Below are positions 1 through 7,065 of a stretch of DNA of 11,162 nucleotides, in pieces (the first letter of the stretch is position 1; every line of letters starts with the position of its first letter). The position numbers and the translations under genes were made by a program. Location of the stretch: the NCBI GenBank assembly GCA_949948825.1, contig CATLIJ010000062.1:1-11162 (forward strand). Direction: 5' to 3'. Below the pieces are notes generated by a model. The model saw nothing but the letters and a program-made list of their open reading frames with translations. It made no database searches and was not told where the DNA came from. Source of the DNA: an uncultured Clostridiaceae bacterium (GTDB lineage: Bacteria; Bacillota; Clostridia; Lachnospirales; Lachnospiraceae).

Positions 1-8
1 ACTGCCAT
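1..8 (-). CDS. Start of an unidentified gene running off the left edge
   Basis: Only the first eight bases are visible: ATG GCA GT on the minus strand, giving Met-Ala and then probably Val. The call rests on the context. An AGGAGG ribosome-binding site (17-22) lies eight bases before the ATG, and a near-consensus promoter lies further upstream at 73-101. It has its own promoter, so it need not belong to the Na/Pi transporter operon. Nothing can be said about the product. Confidence 0.5.
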
Positions 9-72
9 GTTCAATTCCTCCTAGATTGTTAAAAAATTGTTGATTGTTAAAATATCATCAACCTTAGTTCCT

Positions 73-101
73 ATTTTACCCAATTATGGACAAAAGTGCA
101 A
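73..101 (-). promoter_or_regulatory. Sigma-A type promoter for the gene leaving the left edge
   Basis: On the minus strand TTGCAC (96-101) is followed after exactly 17 bases by TAAAAT (73-78). Transcription would start near position 66, leaving a leader of roughly 58 bases before the ATG at 8. That leader holds three copies of AACAAT (25-30, 36-41, 43-48 as ATTGTT on the plus strand). It also holds a weak GTTGAT/ATCAAC stem (57-62 with 39-44) followed by T6. The promoter lies in the gap after the Na/Pi gene stop, where I see no convincing terminator. Confidence 0.55.
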
Positions 102-155
102 GAGGTATTTTGGCTTTTTTGCTGTATTTATCGCTTATATCGTAACAGTTCCTTT

Positions 156-1829
156 TTACAGTTCATCCTTCACATATCCGGCCAGATTGTACGCATGGTC
201 CGAAATCCGCTCCAGATTACTTAGGATATCCAAAAACACCACCCCTGCCGAGGGCTCGCACCTTCCGGCAGAAAGCCGCTCTATATGCTTCTCCCGCAGC
301 TCCTCCTCCTGACTGTCCACATCATCCTCATACTGACTGACCTTTCGGACGGAATCCATATTGCCGGTCTGACGGGCATCAATCGCATAGTGGAAGGACT
401 GGAGCACACTGCTGCCAATGGCTTCCAGATCCTGCCTTCCGGTTCCGGTAAAATCCAGCTTGTGCTCTGCCATATATTGTGCCTGCTCCGCCATATTTTC
501 CGCATGGTCCCCAATCCGCTCAATATCACTGACACTGTAAAAAAGATTGTTGACCACCCTCTTCTGCCGCTCAGTCAGAGACAGATTATCTACCTTAATC
601 AAATATTCAGTCAGCATCTTTTCCATATTATCTATGGTTCTCTCTGTTTTATACACAGTCTCAATCTCCTCCAGATTGCCGGTGAGAACCGCGTCCATGG
701 CCCGCTTTACATTTTTCATGGTAATCTGCCCCATATGGACCACCTCTAAGGCTGCTGTCTCCACGGCAAATGCCGGGGACTCAAAAATACGCTCATCCAG
801 ATGTCTTAAGGTTTTGGCAGTCTCCTTGTCTCCCTCCGGCATATCCTCTGGCCGTTCCTTTACCACCAGACCGGAAAGCTTCACCAGCTGGTCCCCAAAA
901 GGAAACAAAAGAGTGGTCATCGTCAGGTTAAACACTGTATGAAACATGGAAATCTGCACTGCATTAATATGAGATCCGGCAAAGGCAGGCATCATGGCAA
1001 ATGCCACAAATCCCAATACCCCGAAAAATACTGCGCCGATCACATTAAAGGTCAGATGCATCACTGCGGCCTGTCTTGCAGTCCGGGAACCCCCTGCACT
1101 GGATAACATGGCTGTAACACACGATCCAATGTTTTGTCCCAGGGTAATATAAATGGCAGCATTGGTAGTGACAATCCCATTCATAGCCAAAGTCTGCAAA
1201 ATTCCCACAGACGCAGAAGAACTCTGTAAAACCGCTGTCACCAAAGCTCCGATTCCCATTCCCAAAAGCGGATTTCCTCCAAGCAGGGCAAAGGCGTCTG
1301 CAAAAATTTGGGCCTTTGTGTAAGGTCCAATGGAACCGGACATAAAGTCCAGGCCCATAAACAAAAGACCAAGACCAATCAGAATCTCACCCACAGTCTT
1401 TTTCTTCTGGCCCCTGGCAAACACCAGCAAAAGCGCCCCAATTCCAATCATTAACGGCGCATAAAACCCTGGCTTCATAAACTCGAACGCGTCTCCCAGC
1501 TGGCTCATGGACACAATCCATGCTGTGATAGTGGTTCCAATATTAGCTCCCATGATCACTCCCACTGCCTGGGACAAATTCAGCACCCCCGCGCTGACAA
1601 ATCCCACCACCATCACTGTGGTAGCCCCGCTGCTCTGGATGATCGCAGTGATCAGCGCTCCCAAAAGAACAGCCAGCAGACGGTTATTGGTCAGCATTCC
1701 AAGAAAACTGCTCATCCGGCTTCCTGCTGTCTTCTGCATTCCATCCGCCATAATGCTCATACCATACAAAAACATACCTAGACCGCCTAAAAACCCGAAA
1801 ATGTTGGAAATGTCCTTTACTGATATCAT
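156..1829 (-). CDS. Na/Pi cotransporter family protein with C-terminal PhoU-like domain
   Basis: This is a predicted inner-membrane sodium-dependent phosphate transporter of the NptA/YjbB-like family. Counting from the ATG at 1829 it has 557 residues. The N-terminal ~320 residues are very hydrophobic and hold the two inverted Na_Pi_cotrans repeats. Each has the family QSS motif (65-67 and 202-204) followed by a GANIGTT (94-100) or GQNIGSC (231-237) motif. After a charged linker, residues ~345-555 form a helical PhoU-like region with two ExxRxxD signatures, ERIGDH (437-442) and ERISDH (540-545). These bind metal clusters in PhoU proteins. The length fits the family. The start was chosen because GGAG sits five bases before this ATG, whereas an in-frame GTG at 1844 has no ribosome-binding site. 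The gene is divergent from hisJ. No pst or pho genes are nearby. Substrate specificity is inferred from the family. Confidence 0.93.
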   Translation of the reverse strand: MISVKDISNIFGFLGGLGMFLYGMSIMADGMQKTAGSRMSSFLGMLTNNRLLAVLLGALITAIIQSSGATTVMVVGFVSAGVLNLSQAVGVIMGANIGTTITAWIVSMSQLGDAFEFMKPGFYAPLMIGIGALLLVFARGQKKKTVGEILIGLGLLFMGLDFMSGSIGPYTKAQIFADAFALLGGNPLLGMGIGALVTAVLQSSSASVGILQTLAMNGIVTTNAAIYITLGQNIGSCVTAMLSSAGGSRTARQAAVMHLTFNVIGAVFFGVLGFVAFAMMPAFAGSHINAVQISMFHTVFNLTMTTLLFPFGDQLVKLSGLVVKERPEDMPEGDKETAKTLRHLDERIFESPAFAVETAALEVVHMGQITMKNVKRAMDAVLTGNLEEIETVYKTERTIDNMEKMLTEYLIKVDNLSLTERQKRVVNNLFYSVSDIERIGDHAENMAEQAQYMAEHKLDFTGTGRQDLEAIGSSVLQSFHYAIDARQTGNMDSVRKVSQYEDDVDSQEEELREKHIERLSAGRCEPSAGVVFLDILSNLERISDHAYNLAGYVKDEL

Positions 1830-1951
1830 ACTTTCTCCATTCACTTAAAATAAGTTGATAATCCCGCTGTGCTTCTGGCATTTCATTCCAAAAATACTCC
1901 ATTTTAGATAATACCATAAAACCTTCCCTTTTATCAACCGTTACTTTTTGA

Positions 1952-1980
1952 TTGCACAACCTTCCATATTTCGATATAAT
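1952..1980 (+). promoter_or_regulatory. Sigma-A promoter of the histidinol-phosphatase gene
   Basis: TTGCAC (1952-1957) and a perfect TATAAT (1975-1980) are separated by 17 bases. Transcription would start near 1987, about 68 bases ahead of the ATG at 2055. It is followed by an ideal AGGAGG (2041-2046) eight bases before that ATG. I saw no clear T-box, attenuator or riboswitch in the short leader. The divergent Na/Pi gene has no equally good promoter in the same gap; the best candidate there is a weak TTGTGC with TGATAA on the minus strand. Confidence 0.7.
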
Positions 1981-2054
1981 AACAAGAAACAATTCGGTTT
2001 CTCATCTGCCTTCCCCACAGGCAGACACAAAACCTTATAAAGGAGGATACCCTT

Positions 2055-2858
2055 ATGCTTCCCGACTTCCATATTCACACAGCCTTCTCCGGAGACAGCG
2101 ACACTCCTGCCAAAAAGCAGATTGAGCAATGCATTTCTCTCGGAATGAAGGAGCTGTGCATCACAGACCACCATGACTATGACTCAGGCATGGAAGAAGA
2201 AATCTTCCTCCTGGATTTTGACACCTATCTCCCGGCGCTTTGCCGGCTCCGCCAGGAATACCAGGACCAGATCCAGGTAAACATCGGTGTGGAGCTGGGC
2301 CTGCAGCTTCACCTGAAAGACTACCTGGAAGCTCTGGCCTCCTCCCTGGATGTAGACTTCATCATCGGTTCCTGTCATTTCATTGACCAGAAGGACCCTT
2401 ACGATTCCACCTTTTTCCAGGGAATCAGCGAACAGGAAGCTTACCGCCGCTACTTTGAAGTAACCCTGAAGCGGGTCCAAAATCTGGACTGCTATGATTC
2501 CCTGGGCCACTTAGACTACATTATCCGGTATGGTCCCACCAAAAACCAAAACTACTCTTACCACGCCTATCAGGAATACATAGACCCAATCCTGAAAACC
2601 CTTATCCAAAAGGGCAAAGCCTTAGAATGCAACACAGCCGGTTTCCGCTACCACTTAGGGCAGCCCAATCCTGGTCAGGACATTTTAAAACGCTACCGGG
2701 AACTGGGCGGCGAACTCATAACCTTAGGCTCAGACGCCCACACCTCACCCCACATAGGCCACAGCTTCCCCCAGGCCAAAGCCCTCCTGGAAGCCTGCGG
2801 CTTTCGCTACCTGACCACCTACCACCGCCGCCGCCCCACCCCCATCCCCCTGACCTGA
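2055..2858 (+). CDS. hisJ: Histidinol-phosphatase, PHP family (HisJ type)
   Basis: This is a predicted metal-dependent phosphatase that converts L-histidinol phosphate to L-histidinol in histidine biosynthesis, in the cytoplasm. The 267 residues show the PHP-domain metal ligands in order: HIH (H6, H8), TDHH (D38, H39), the Glu of GVELG (E80), H108 in GSCHFID, H152 in LGHLDY, E191 in LECN, and GSDAH (D227, H229) near the C-terminus. The length matches HisJ proteins. An AGGAGG eight bases upstream fixes the start. The gene stands alone: it has its own promoter and terminator and no his genes beside it. That is common for HisJ-type enzymes but leaves room for a different phosphoester substrate. 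The last ~10 codons are unusually C-rich (Arg/Pro/Thr tail). Confidence 0.88.
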   Translation: MLPDFHIHTAFSGDSDTPAKKQIEQCISLGMKELCITDHHDYDSGMEEEIFLLDFDTYLPALCRLRQEYQDQIQVNIGVELGLQLHLKDYLEALASSLDVDFIIGSCHFIDQKDPYDSTFFQGISEQEAYRRYFEVTLKRVQNLDCYDSLGHLDYIIRYGPTKNQNYSYHAYQEYIDPILKTLIQKGKALECNTAGFRYHLGQPNPGQDILKRYRELGGELITLGSDAHTSPHIGHSFPQAKALLEACGFRYLTTYHRRRPTPIPLT

Positions 2859-2895
2859 CAAAACATTATATTACATGCAACATTCTATCCCAAAG

Positions 2896-2925
2896 AAAAA
2901 AGAGTTCGATTTACGAACTCTTTTT
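2896..2925 (+). terminator. Intrinsic terminator after hisJ
   Basis: A perfect 7-bp stem, GAGTTCG (2902-2908) and CGAACTC (2914-2920), encloses the loop ATTTA. It is preceded by A6 and followed by T5, which extends the pairing. It lies about 40 bases after the hisJ stop. The flanking A tract makes it usable from the minus strand as well. The rest of the 338-base gap to the M14 gene holds an AT-rich stretch without any recognisable signal (2926-3016), then the palindromic element at 3017-3185. Confidence 0.88.
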
Positions 2926-3016
2926 CCACTTTTCTACTCAGCTATTTAATTTAATGAAACATATCAGCCATCAAACGAAAAAACCACTCTGCTTCATCAG
3001 AATCACATACTTCAGT

Positions 3017-3185
3017 ATAGCCAAAAAAGCAGCTCCGGAAAGCTTCGGGAACGCCTGACGACCCTCTTTCCACGTCGGCACTTAGGCTGCGTCCTTTGCA
3101 GCCTTAGTACCGCTACGTGGAAAACGGAGTGAAAACGCGTCGGAAGGCGTTTCCGAAGCTTTCCGGAGCGGACCCTTCCGGCTAT
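3017..3185. repeat. 169-bp imperfect palindromic element, possible dispersed repeat
   Basis: The whole segment reads as an imperfect inverted repeat around a centre near 3094. The outer ends are ATAGCC (3017-3022) and GGCTAT (3180-3185). The long arms 3032-3055 and 3146-3169 pair over 24 positions with one mismatch, which is a G-U pair in RNA. The middle arms TTTCCACGT (3067-3075) and ACGTGGAAA (3115-3123) pair perfectly. The apex AGGCTGC (3084-3090) and GCAGCCT (3098-3104) closes on a 7-base loop. It is visibly more GC-rich than the sequence to its left and holds no credible gene. The size and full-length symmetry resemble palindromic repeat units or a miniature inverted-repeat element. Membership of a family is inference, because only one copy is present here. 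Confidence 0.75.
3023..3169 (-). terminator. Probable terminator of the rpsO-pnp-M14 transcript formed by the palindrome
   Basis: Read on the minus strand, the long hairpin arms end at 3032 and are followed after three bases by T6 (3023-3028). That is the layout of an intrinsic terminator, though the stem is far longer than usual. It starts less than 30 bases after the M14 stop codon and no other terminator is visible there. The function is inferred from position and shape. Confidence 0.45.
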
Positions 3186-3196
3186 TTCTTTAAATC

Positions 3197-4783
3197 TCAA
3201 TGCTCCATCGCATACTTTGCCACCAAAGCCCATACCATCTTATTCCTGCTCCAAATATCCACATACTGGGACACGGGAAGAGGACACGCCACGCTTCCTG
3301 TCTCAATCGTCACACCAGGAATCGGGTCATCCTTAATCTGAGTCCAGTCCTTAAATCCTCCGTTGCCGCTGCTTCCCGCAGGCCGGTATCCGGTGGACGC
3401 CTGAATCAGGGACGTCAGCTCTCTGGACTCCTCTGTGACCCGGTTCCCCTGATAATCCCAGTAAATAATATTTCCCATACTGTGGTAGCTGACGGTTGCT
3501 GACCATTTTCTGGAAGCCGCCAGATTTGCCAGAGCCCAGCTTTCCGGCTCTGACAAAGGCTCTGTCCCCTTGTAAGAGGCATAAGAAGGATTGGGACAGC
3601 TTCCCACCAAATGCCAGTTGGCCGGGAAATTCTGATTCAGGTCCACGCCCCTTCCATTGGCCTTCCAGTAGATCAGATACCGGTCAAAAGCTGCGGAGGT
3701 CCTTCCCTGAGCCAAATCATTCTCATAACACTGGCGGATCTGCTGCCGCAGCTCCTCAGAACGGATTCCATCAATACCAAACTGGCTGATGGAGATGCCG
3801 TCCGGATTCACCATAGGCACAAAATGGACTGCCACCTGCTGTAAAAGCGTGGATAAAGGCACTCCCTCATAATTCGCCTGGTCATAAAAAGCCAGCCCGT
3901 ACTCTAACTGCTTCATCACCAGAAGAGGAGTCATGTACTCTCTTGCATGAATGCCCGCATGAATCAGCACATGCTTTGGGGCATCCGGATTGCCGAGAAT
4001 CACCTCGTACATCTTTCTTCCGTCAAATGTAGTGTTCAGCTCATTAATATGAATCCTTCCTGTGGAACCATAGCGTTCCTGCAGCTTATTCAAATCCGAC
4101 ACCATACGGTCATAGGAATATTTCTCCACCACAGACACAATGGGATTGGGAACCATTTCCGAAAAATAATCCATCCGTCCGGAAACCACATTTGCATTTT
4201 CCGGCATTCCCAAATCCGTAACCACCGGAAGATTGTCCGGCACTGTAGCCCCTGTATCAAGACTGCTTGTTTGGTTTTGATCCTGATTTTGATTCGGACC
4301 TGCGCCCGGACCCTGGCTGCTGCTTCCTGCTCCCGGGCCGTACACACCTGGCTGCTGGCTGTTTCCTCCGGCTCCGGGGCCAGAAGGCCCCTGGGAATTA
4401 TTATTTTCCGGAACAGACGTACTCTCCTGCTGGCCATTCCCCTCCGGCAGGGGCGCCGCCGTCTCCTGGGAACTTCCTGCCTCCGGCAGAGACTCTGCCA
4501 TGGTCTCCTGATTCGGCCCGCTCATGTCCGGTCCGGACACAGTTATTGTCTCCTGGGGAAGGCTTGTCTCCGGCAAGGCCGCTCCGCTGCCGTTCGGCGC
4601 ACTGTTTTGCTCTGGCAGGGGTTCTGCCTGAATCTCTCCCATATTCCCGCTTTCCTGTCCGGAGGGAACCTCCAGGGACGGTACCTCCATGGTTGCCAGT
4701 GCTGCTGTGGGACAGGCTATCCCCGTCCACACTGCCAACACCCCGGTTATCAAAAACGTACTCTTTTTTCTCAATGCAATCAC
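3197..4783 (-). CDS. Secreted M14-family zinc carboxypeptidase with long low-complexity linker
   Basis: This is a predicted exported zinc metallopeptidase of family M14, probably acting on peptides or peptidoglycan stem peptides at the cell surface. Residues 1-30 form a signal peptide: basic start, hydrophobic core, cleavage likely after the Ala-Leu-Ala that ends at 30. Residues ~31-185 are a disordered linker rich in Pro, Gly, Ser, Gln and Glu. The catalytic domain (~210-528) has the zinc motif HARE (H279, E282), NQNF (383-386), the third zinc ligand H434 in SYHSMG, and the catalytic Glu E494 in TIETGS. Gln384 stands where classical carboxypeptidases have the Arg that grips the substrate carboxylate, so the exact cleavage type is open. 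The GTG start overlaps the pnp stop by four bases (GTGA), with AAGGA just before it, indicating translational coupling. There is no anchor or cell-wall sorting signal at the C-terminus. Confidence 0.88.
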   Translation of the reverse strand: MIALRKKSTFLITGVLAVWTGIACPTAALATMEVPSLEVPSGQESGNMGEIQAEPLPEQNSAPNGSGAALPETSLPQETITVSGPDMSGPNQETMAESLPEAGSSQETAAPLPEGNGQQESTSVPENNNSQGPSGPGAGGNSQQPGVYGPGAGSSSQGPGAGPNQNQDQNQTSSLDTGATVPDNLPVVTDLGMPENANVVSGRMDYFSEMVPNPIVSVVEKYSYDRMVSDLNKLQERYGSTGRIHINELNTTFDGRKMYEVILGNPDAPKHVLIHAGIHAREYMTPLLVMKQLEYGLAFYDQANYEGVPLSTLLQQVAVHFVPMVNPDGISISQFGIDGIRSEELRQQIRQCYENDLAQGRTSAAFDRYLIYWKANGRGVDLNQNFPANWHLVGSCPNPSYASYKGTEPLSEPESWALANLAASRKWSATVSYHSMGNIIYWDYQGNRVTEESRELTSLIQASTGYRPAGSSGNGGFKDWTQIKDDPIPGVTIETGSVACPLPVSQYVDIWSRNKMVWALVAKYAMEH

Positions 4784-6882
4784 CGTTCCTTTTTCCCCAA
4801 ATCCCCCGGCTTCATGCTCAGGCTGATTTTGCCTGTCTTATCAATATCCAGTACCTTCACTGTAACCATGTCGCCGATTGCCACTATGTCTTCCACTTTC
4901 TCCACCCGTCTGTCCGACAATCTGGAAATATGCACCATGCCGTCCTTTTTAGGCTTTAATTCCACAAAAGCCCCAAAAGGCATGATCCGCACTACCTTGC
5001 CAGTCATAATCTGTCCTGGCTCCACATCTGCCACAATATTCCGGATAATCTCCTTTGCCTGGTTGATCTTTTCCCTCTCTGTGCCGCAGATGTCCACTCT
5101 TCCATCCTCGGAAATATCAATCTTAACACCCGTATCCTCAATAATCTTGTTGATTACACTGCCCTGCTTGCCGACCACATCCCCAATCTTCTGAGGATCA
5201 ATGGTGATCTGGTCAATCTTCGGTGCATACTGGCCGACCTCTTTTCTTGGCTCTGCAATCACCGGAGCCATCACCTCATCCAGAATATACAGCCGCGCCT
5301 CGCGGGTTCTGGCAATGGCCTCTTCAATAATCGGACGAGTCAATCCATGGATCTTAATATCCATCTGGATTGCTGTGATTCCTTTGTGGGTGCCACCCAC
5401 CTTAAAGTCCATGTCACCGAAAAAGTCTTCCAGACCCTGAATATCTGTGAGAACCAAATAATCATCATCTGTTTCCCCTGTCACCAGGCCGCAGGAAATT
5501 CCTGCCACCATGGACTTAATCGGTACTCCCGCTGCCATCAGAGAAAGAGTGGAGGCGCAGATGCTTGCCTGAGAGGTAGAGCCATTGGACTCCATGGTCT
5601 CAGACACAGTGCGGATGGCATAGGGGAACTCCTCCTCTGTGGGAAGCACTGGAACCAATGCCCGCTCTGCCAAAGCCCCATGGCCGATTTCCCGCCGCCC
5701 CGGTCCTCTGGAGGGCTTGGTCTCCCCCACGGAATAGGACGGGAAATTATAATGATGCATATACCGTTTGCAGGTCTCATTCTCATCCAGCCCGTCCAGC
5801 CTTTGAGACTCAGACAAAGGTGCAAGGGTACATACATTTAATATCTGTGTCTGTCCTCTGGTAAACATTCCGGAGCCATGAACTCTTGGCAGAATGTCAA
5901 TCTCTGCTGACAGCGGGCGGATCTCTGTGATGGCGCGGCCATCCGGACGCTTGTGGTCCTTTAAGATCATCTTCCGGACTGTCTTTTTCTGATACTGATA
6001 AATCGCCTCTCCCAAAATCGGAAGCCACTCCTCTTGATCTGCCAGGGCCTCCTCCAGTTTTTGGGTGATCTCCCGGATATTCTCCTCCCTTGCCTGCTTA
6101 TTATCCGTGAAGACTGCATCCTCCATCTCCTCCGGCGTCACAATCTCCCGAATAGCGGCAAACAGCTCCTCAGGCACTGCACAGCTCTCATAGGAATGCT
6201 TGGCCTTGCCGCACTCTGCCACAATGGTATCAATAAATTTAATAATCTCCTGATTCACTTCATGAGCCTTGAAAATAGCCTCAATCATCACCTGCTCAGG
6301 TACTTCCTTAGCTCCGGCCTCAATCATAATCACCTTTTCCCTGGTGGAGGCCACAGTCAAAGCCATGTCAGACGCCAGCTTCTGCTCATTGGTAGGATTT
6401 ACAATAAATTCTCCGTCAATCATTCCGATCTGAGTAGTGGCACAGGGGCCGTCAAAAGGAATGTCTGAAATACAGGTGGCAATGGCAGAGCCAAGCATGG
6501 CCGTATACTCAGGGCTGCAGTCCGGATCTACAGACATAACCAGATTGCTCAGGGTCACATCATTTCGGTAATCCTTTGGAAACAGGGGGCGCATAGGACG
6601 GTCAATGACCCGGGCAGTCAGCACTGCATTCTCTGATGCCTTTCCCTCTCTCCGGTTAAATCCCCCTGGAATCTTACCCACAGAATACATCTTTTCCTCA
6701 AATTCCACACTTAAAGGAAAAAAGTCAATTCCTTCTCTTGGTTTATCTGATGCAGTGGCAGTTGACAGCACCACTGTATCTCCATAATGCATAAATGCCG
6801 CGCCATTGGCCTGCTTGGCCACTCTTCCAACATCCACTGTCAGGGTTCTCCCTGCCAGCTCCATACTAAAACTTTTGTACAT
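4780..6882 (-). CDS. pnp: Polynucleotide phosphorylase (PNPase)
   Basis: This is the cytoplasmic 3'-5' phosphorolytic exoribonuclease, a trimer that degrades mRNA to nucleoside diphosphates and can add tails in reverse. The 700 residues match the family length. The order is the first RNase PH-like domain (~1-140), an all-helical domain (~235-310), the catalytic second RNase PH domain (~315-540), a KH domain with GKQG (571-574) and an S1 domain (~622-692). The catalytic aspartates are seen as D486 and D492 in EDFFGDMDF, with the FTRGQTQ motif at 340-346. The start at 6882 is set by AAAAGGAG eight bases upstream. The frame stays open for 81 more codons upstream, but these overlap the rpsO end and do not look like PNPase. 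The gene lies downstream of rpsO, as in most bacteria, and shares its transcript. A long hairpin in the leader suggests post-transcriptional control. Confidence 0.98.
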   Translation of the reverse strand: MYKSFSMELAGRTLTVDVGRVAKQANGAAFMHYGDTVVLSTATASDKPREGIDFFPLSVEFEEKMYSVGKIPGGFNRREGKASENAVLTARVIDRPMRPLFPKDYRNDVTLSNLVMSVDPDCSPEYTAMLGSAIATCISDIPFDGPCATTQIGMIDGEFIVNPTNEQKLASDMALTVASTREKVIMIEAGAKEVPEQVMIEAIFKAHEVNQEIIKFIDTIVAECGKAKHSYESCAVPEELFAAIREIVTPEEMEDAVFTDNKQAREENIREITQKLEEALADQEEWLPILGEAIYQYQKKTVRKMILKDHKRPDGRAITEIRPLSAEIDILPRVHGSGMFTRGQTQILNVCTLAPLSESQRLDGLDENETCKRYMHHYNFPSYSVGETKPSRGPGRREIGHGALAERALVPVLPTEEEFPYAIRTVSETMESNGSTSQASICASTLSLMAAGVPIKSMVAGISCGLVTGETDDDYLVLTDIQGLEDFFGDMDFKVGGTHKGITAIQMDIKIHGLTRPIIEEAIARTREARLYILDEVMAPVIAEPRKEVGQYAPKIDQITIDPQKIGDVVGKQGSVINKIIEDTGVKIDISEDGRVDICGTEREKINQAKEIIRNIVADVEPGQIMTGKVVRIMPFGAFVELKPKKDGMVHISRLSDRRVEKVEDIVAIGDMVTVKVLDIDKTGKISLSMKPGDLGKKER

Positions 6883-6934
6883 GATTTCGTCTCCTTTTCT
6901 AATATGCCATATTTCACCAGAAGATGCCGAAACT

Positions 6935-6991
6935 ACTGCTCTGCATGGAAAGCTTGTCCGGAAAGCCTCTCCCCTTTCCATGTACAGCAGT
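6935..6991 (-). promoter_or_regulatory. Long hairpin in the pnp leader
   Basis: ACTGCT (6935-6940) pairs with AGCAGT (6986-6991). After a 3-by-3 internal loop, CATGGAAAG (6944-6952) pairs with CTTTCCATG (6974-6982) around a 21-base loop. The hairpin ends about 50 bases before the pnp start codon. In Escherichia coli a long stem in the pnp leader is cut by RNase III and then used by PNPase to repress its own synthesis. A similar role here is inference by analogy of position. Confidence 0.5.
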
Positions 6992-7065
6992 CGTCTCGGG
7001 CAGGTCTTCTGAAAAATATCCTCCTTTTTATTTTGTATCCATTTCATAAGTCTTAAACAACGATA

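Noticed and set aside
24..52. Possible Rex operator in the left-edge leader
   Set aside because: The TTGTTAA strings are direct repeats, not the inverted TTGTTAA/TTAACAA pair that Rex requires.
2627..3058. 143-codon plus-strand open frame at the hisJ end
   Set aside because: It overlaps hisJ in another frame, crosses the hisJ terminator, and is mostly Pro/His/Arg low complexity.
3012..3233. Minus-strand open frame of 73 codons across the palindrome
   Set aside because: It is explained by the GC-rich inverted repeat and overlaps the M14 gene end; it has no ribosome-binding site or recognisable sequence.
4267..4959. 230-codon plus-strand open frame opposite the M14 linker
   Set aside because: It arises from the GC-rich low-complexity linker read in antisense and covers the M14-pnp junction.
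3947..5194. 415-codon plus-strand open frame opposite the M14 and pnp genes
   Set aside because: It is antisense to two well-supported genes, its composition is Leu/His/Arg/Cys-rich and unnatural, and it has no family match; a reading shadow.
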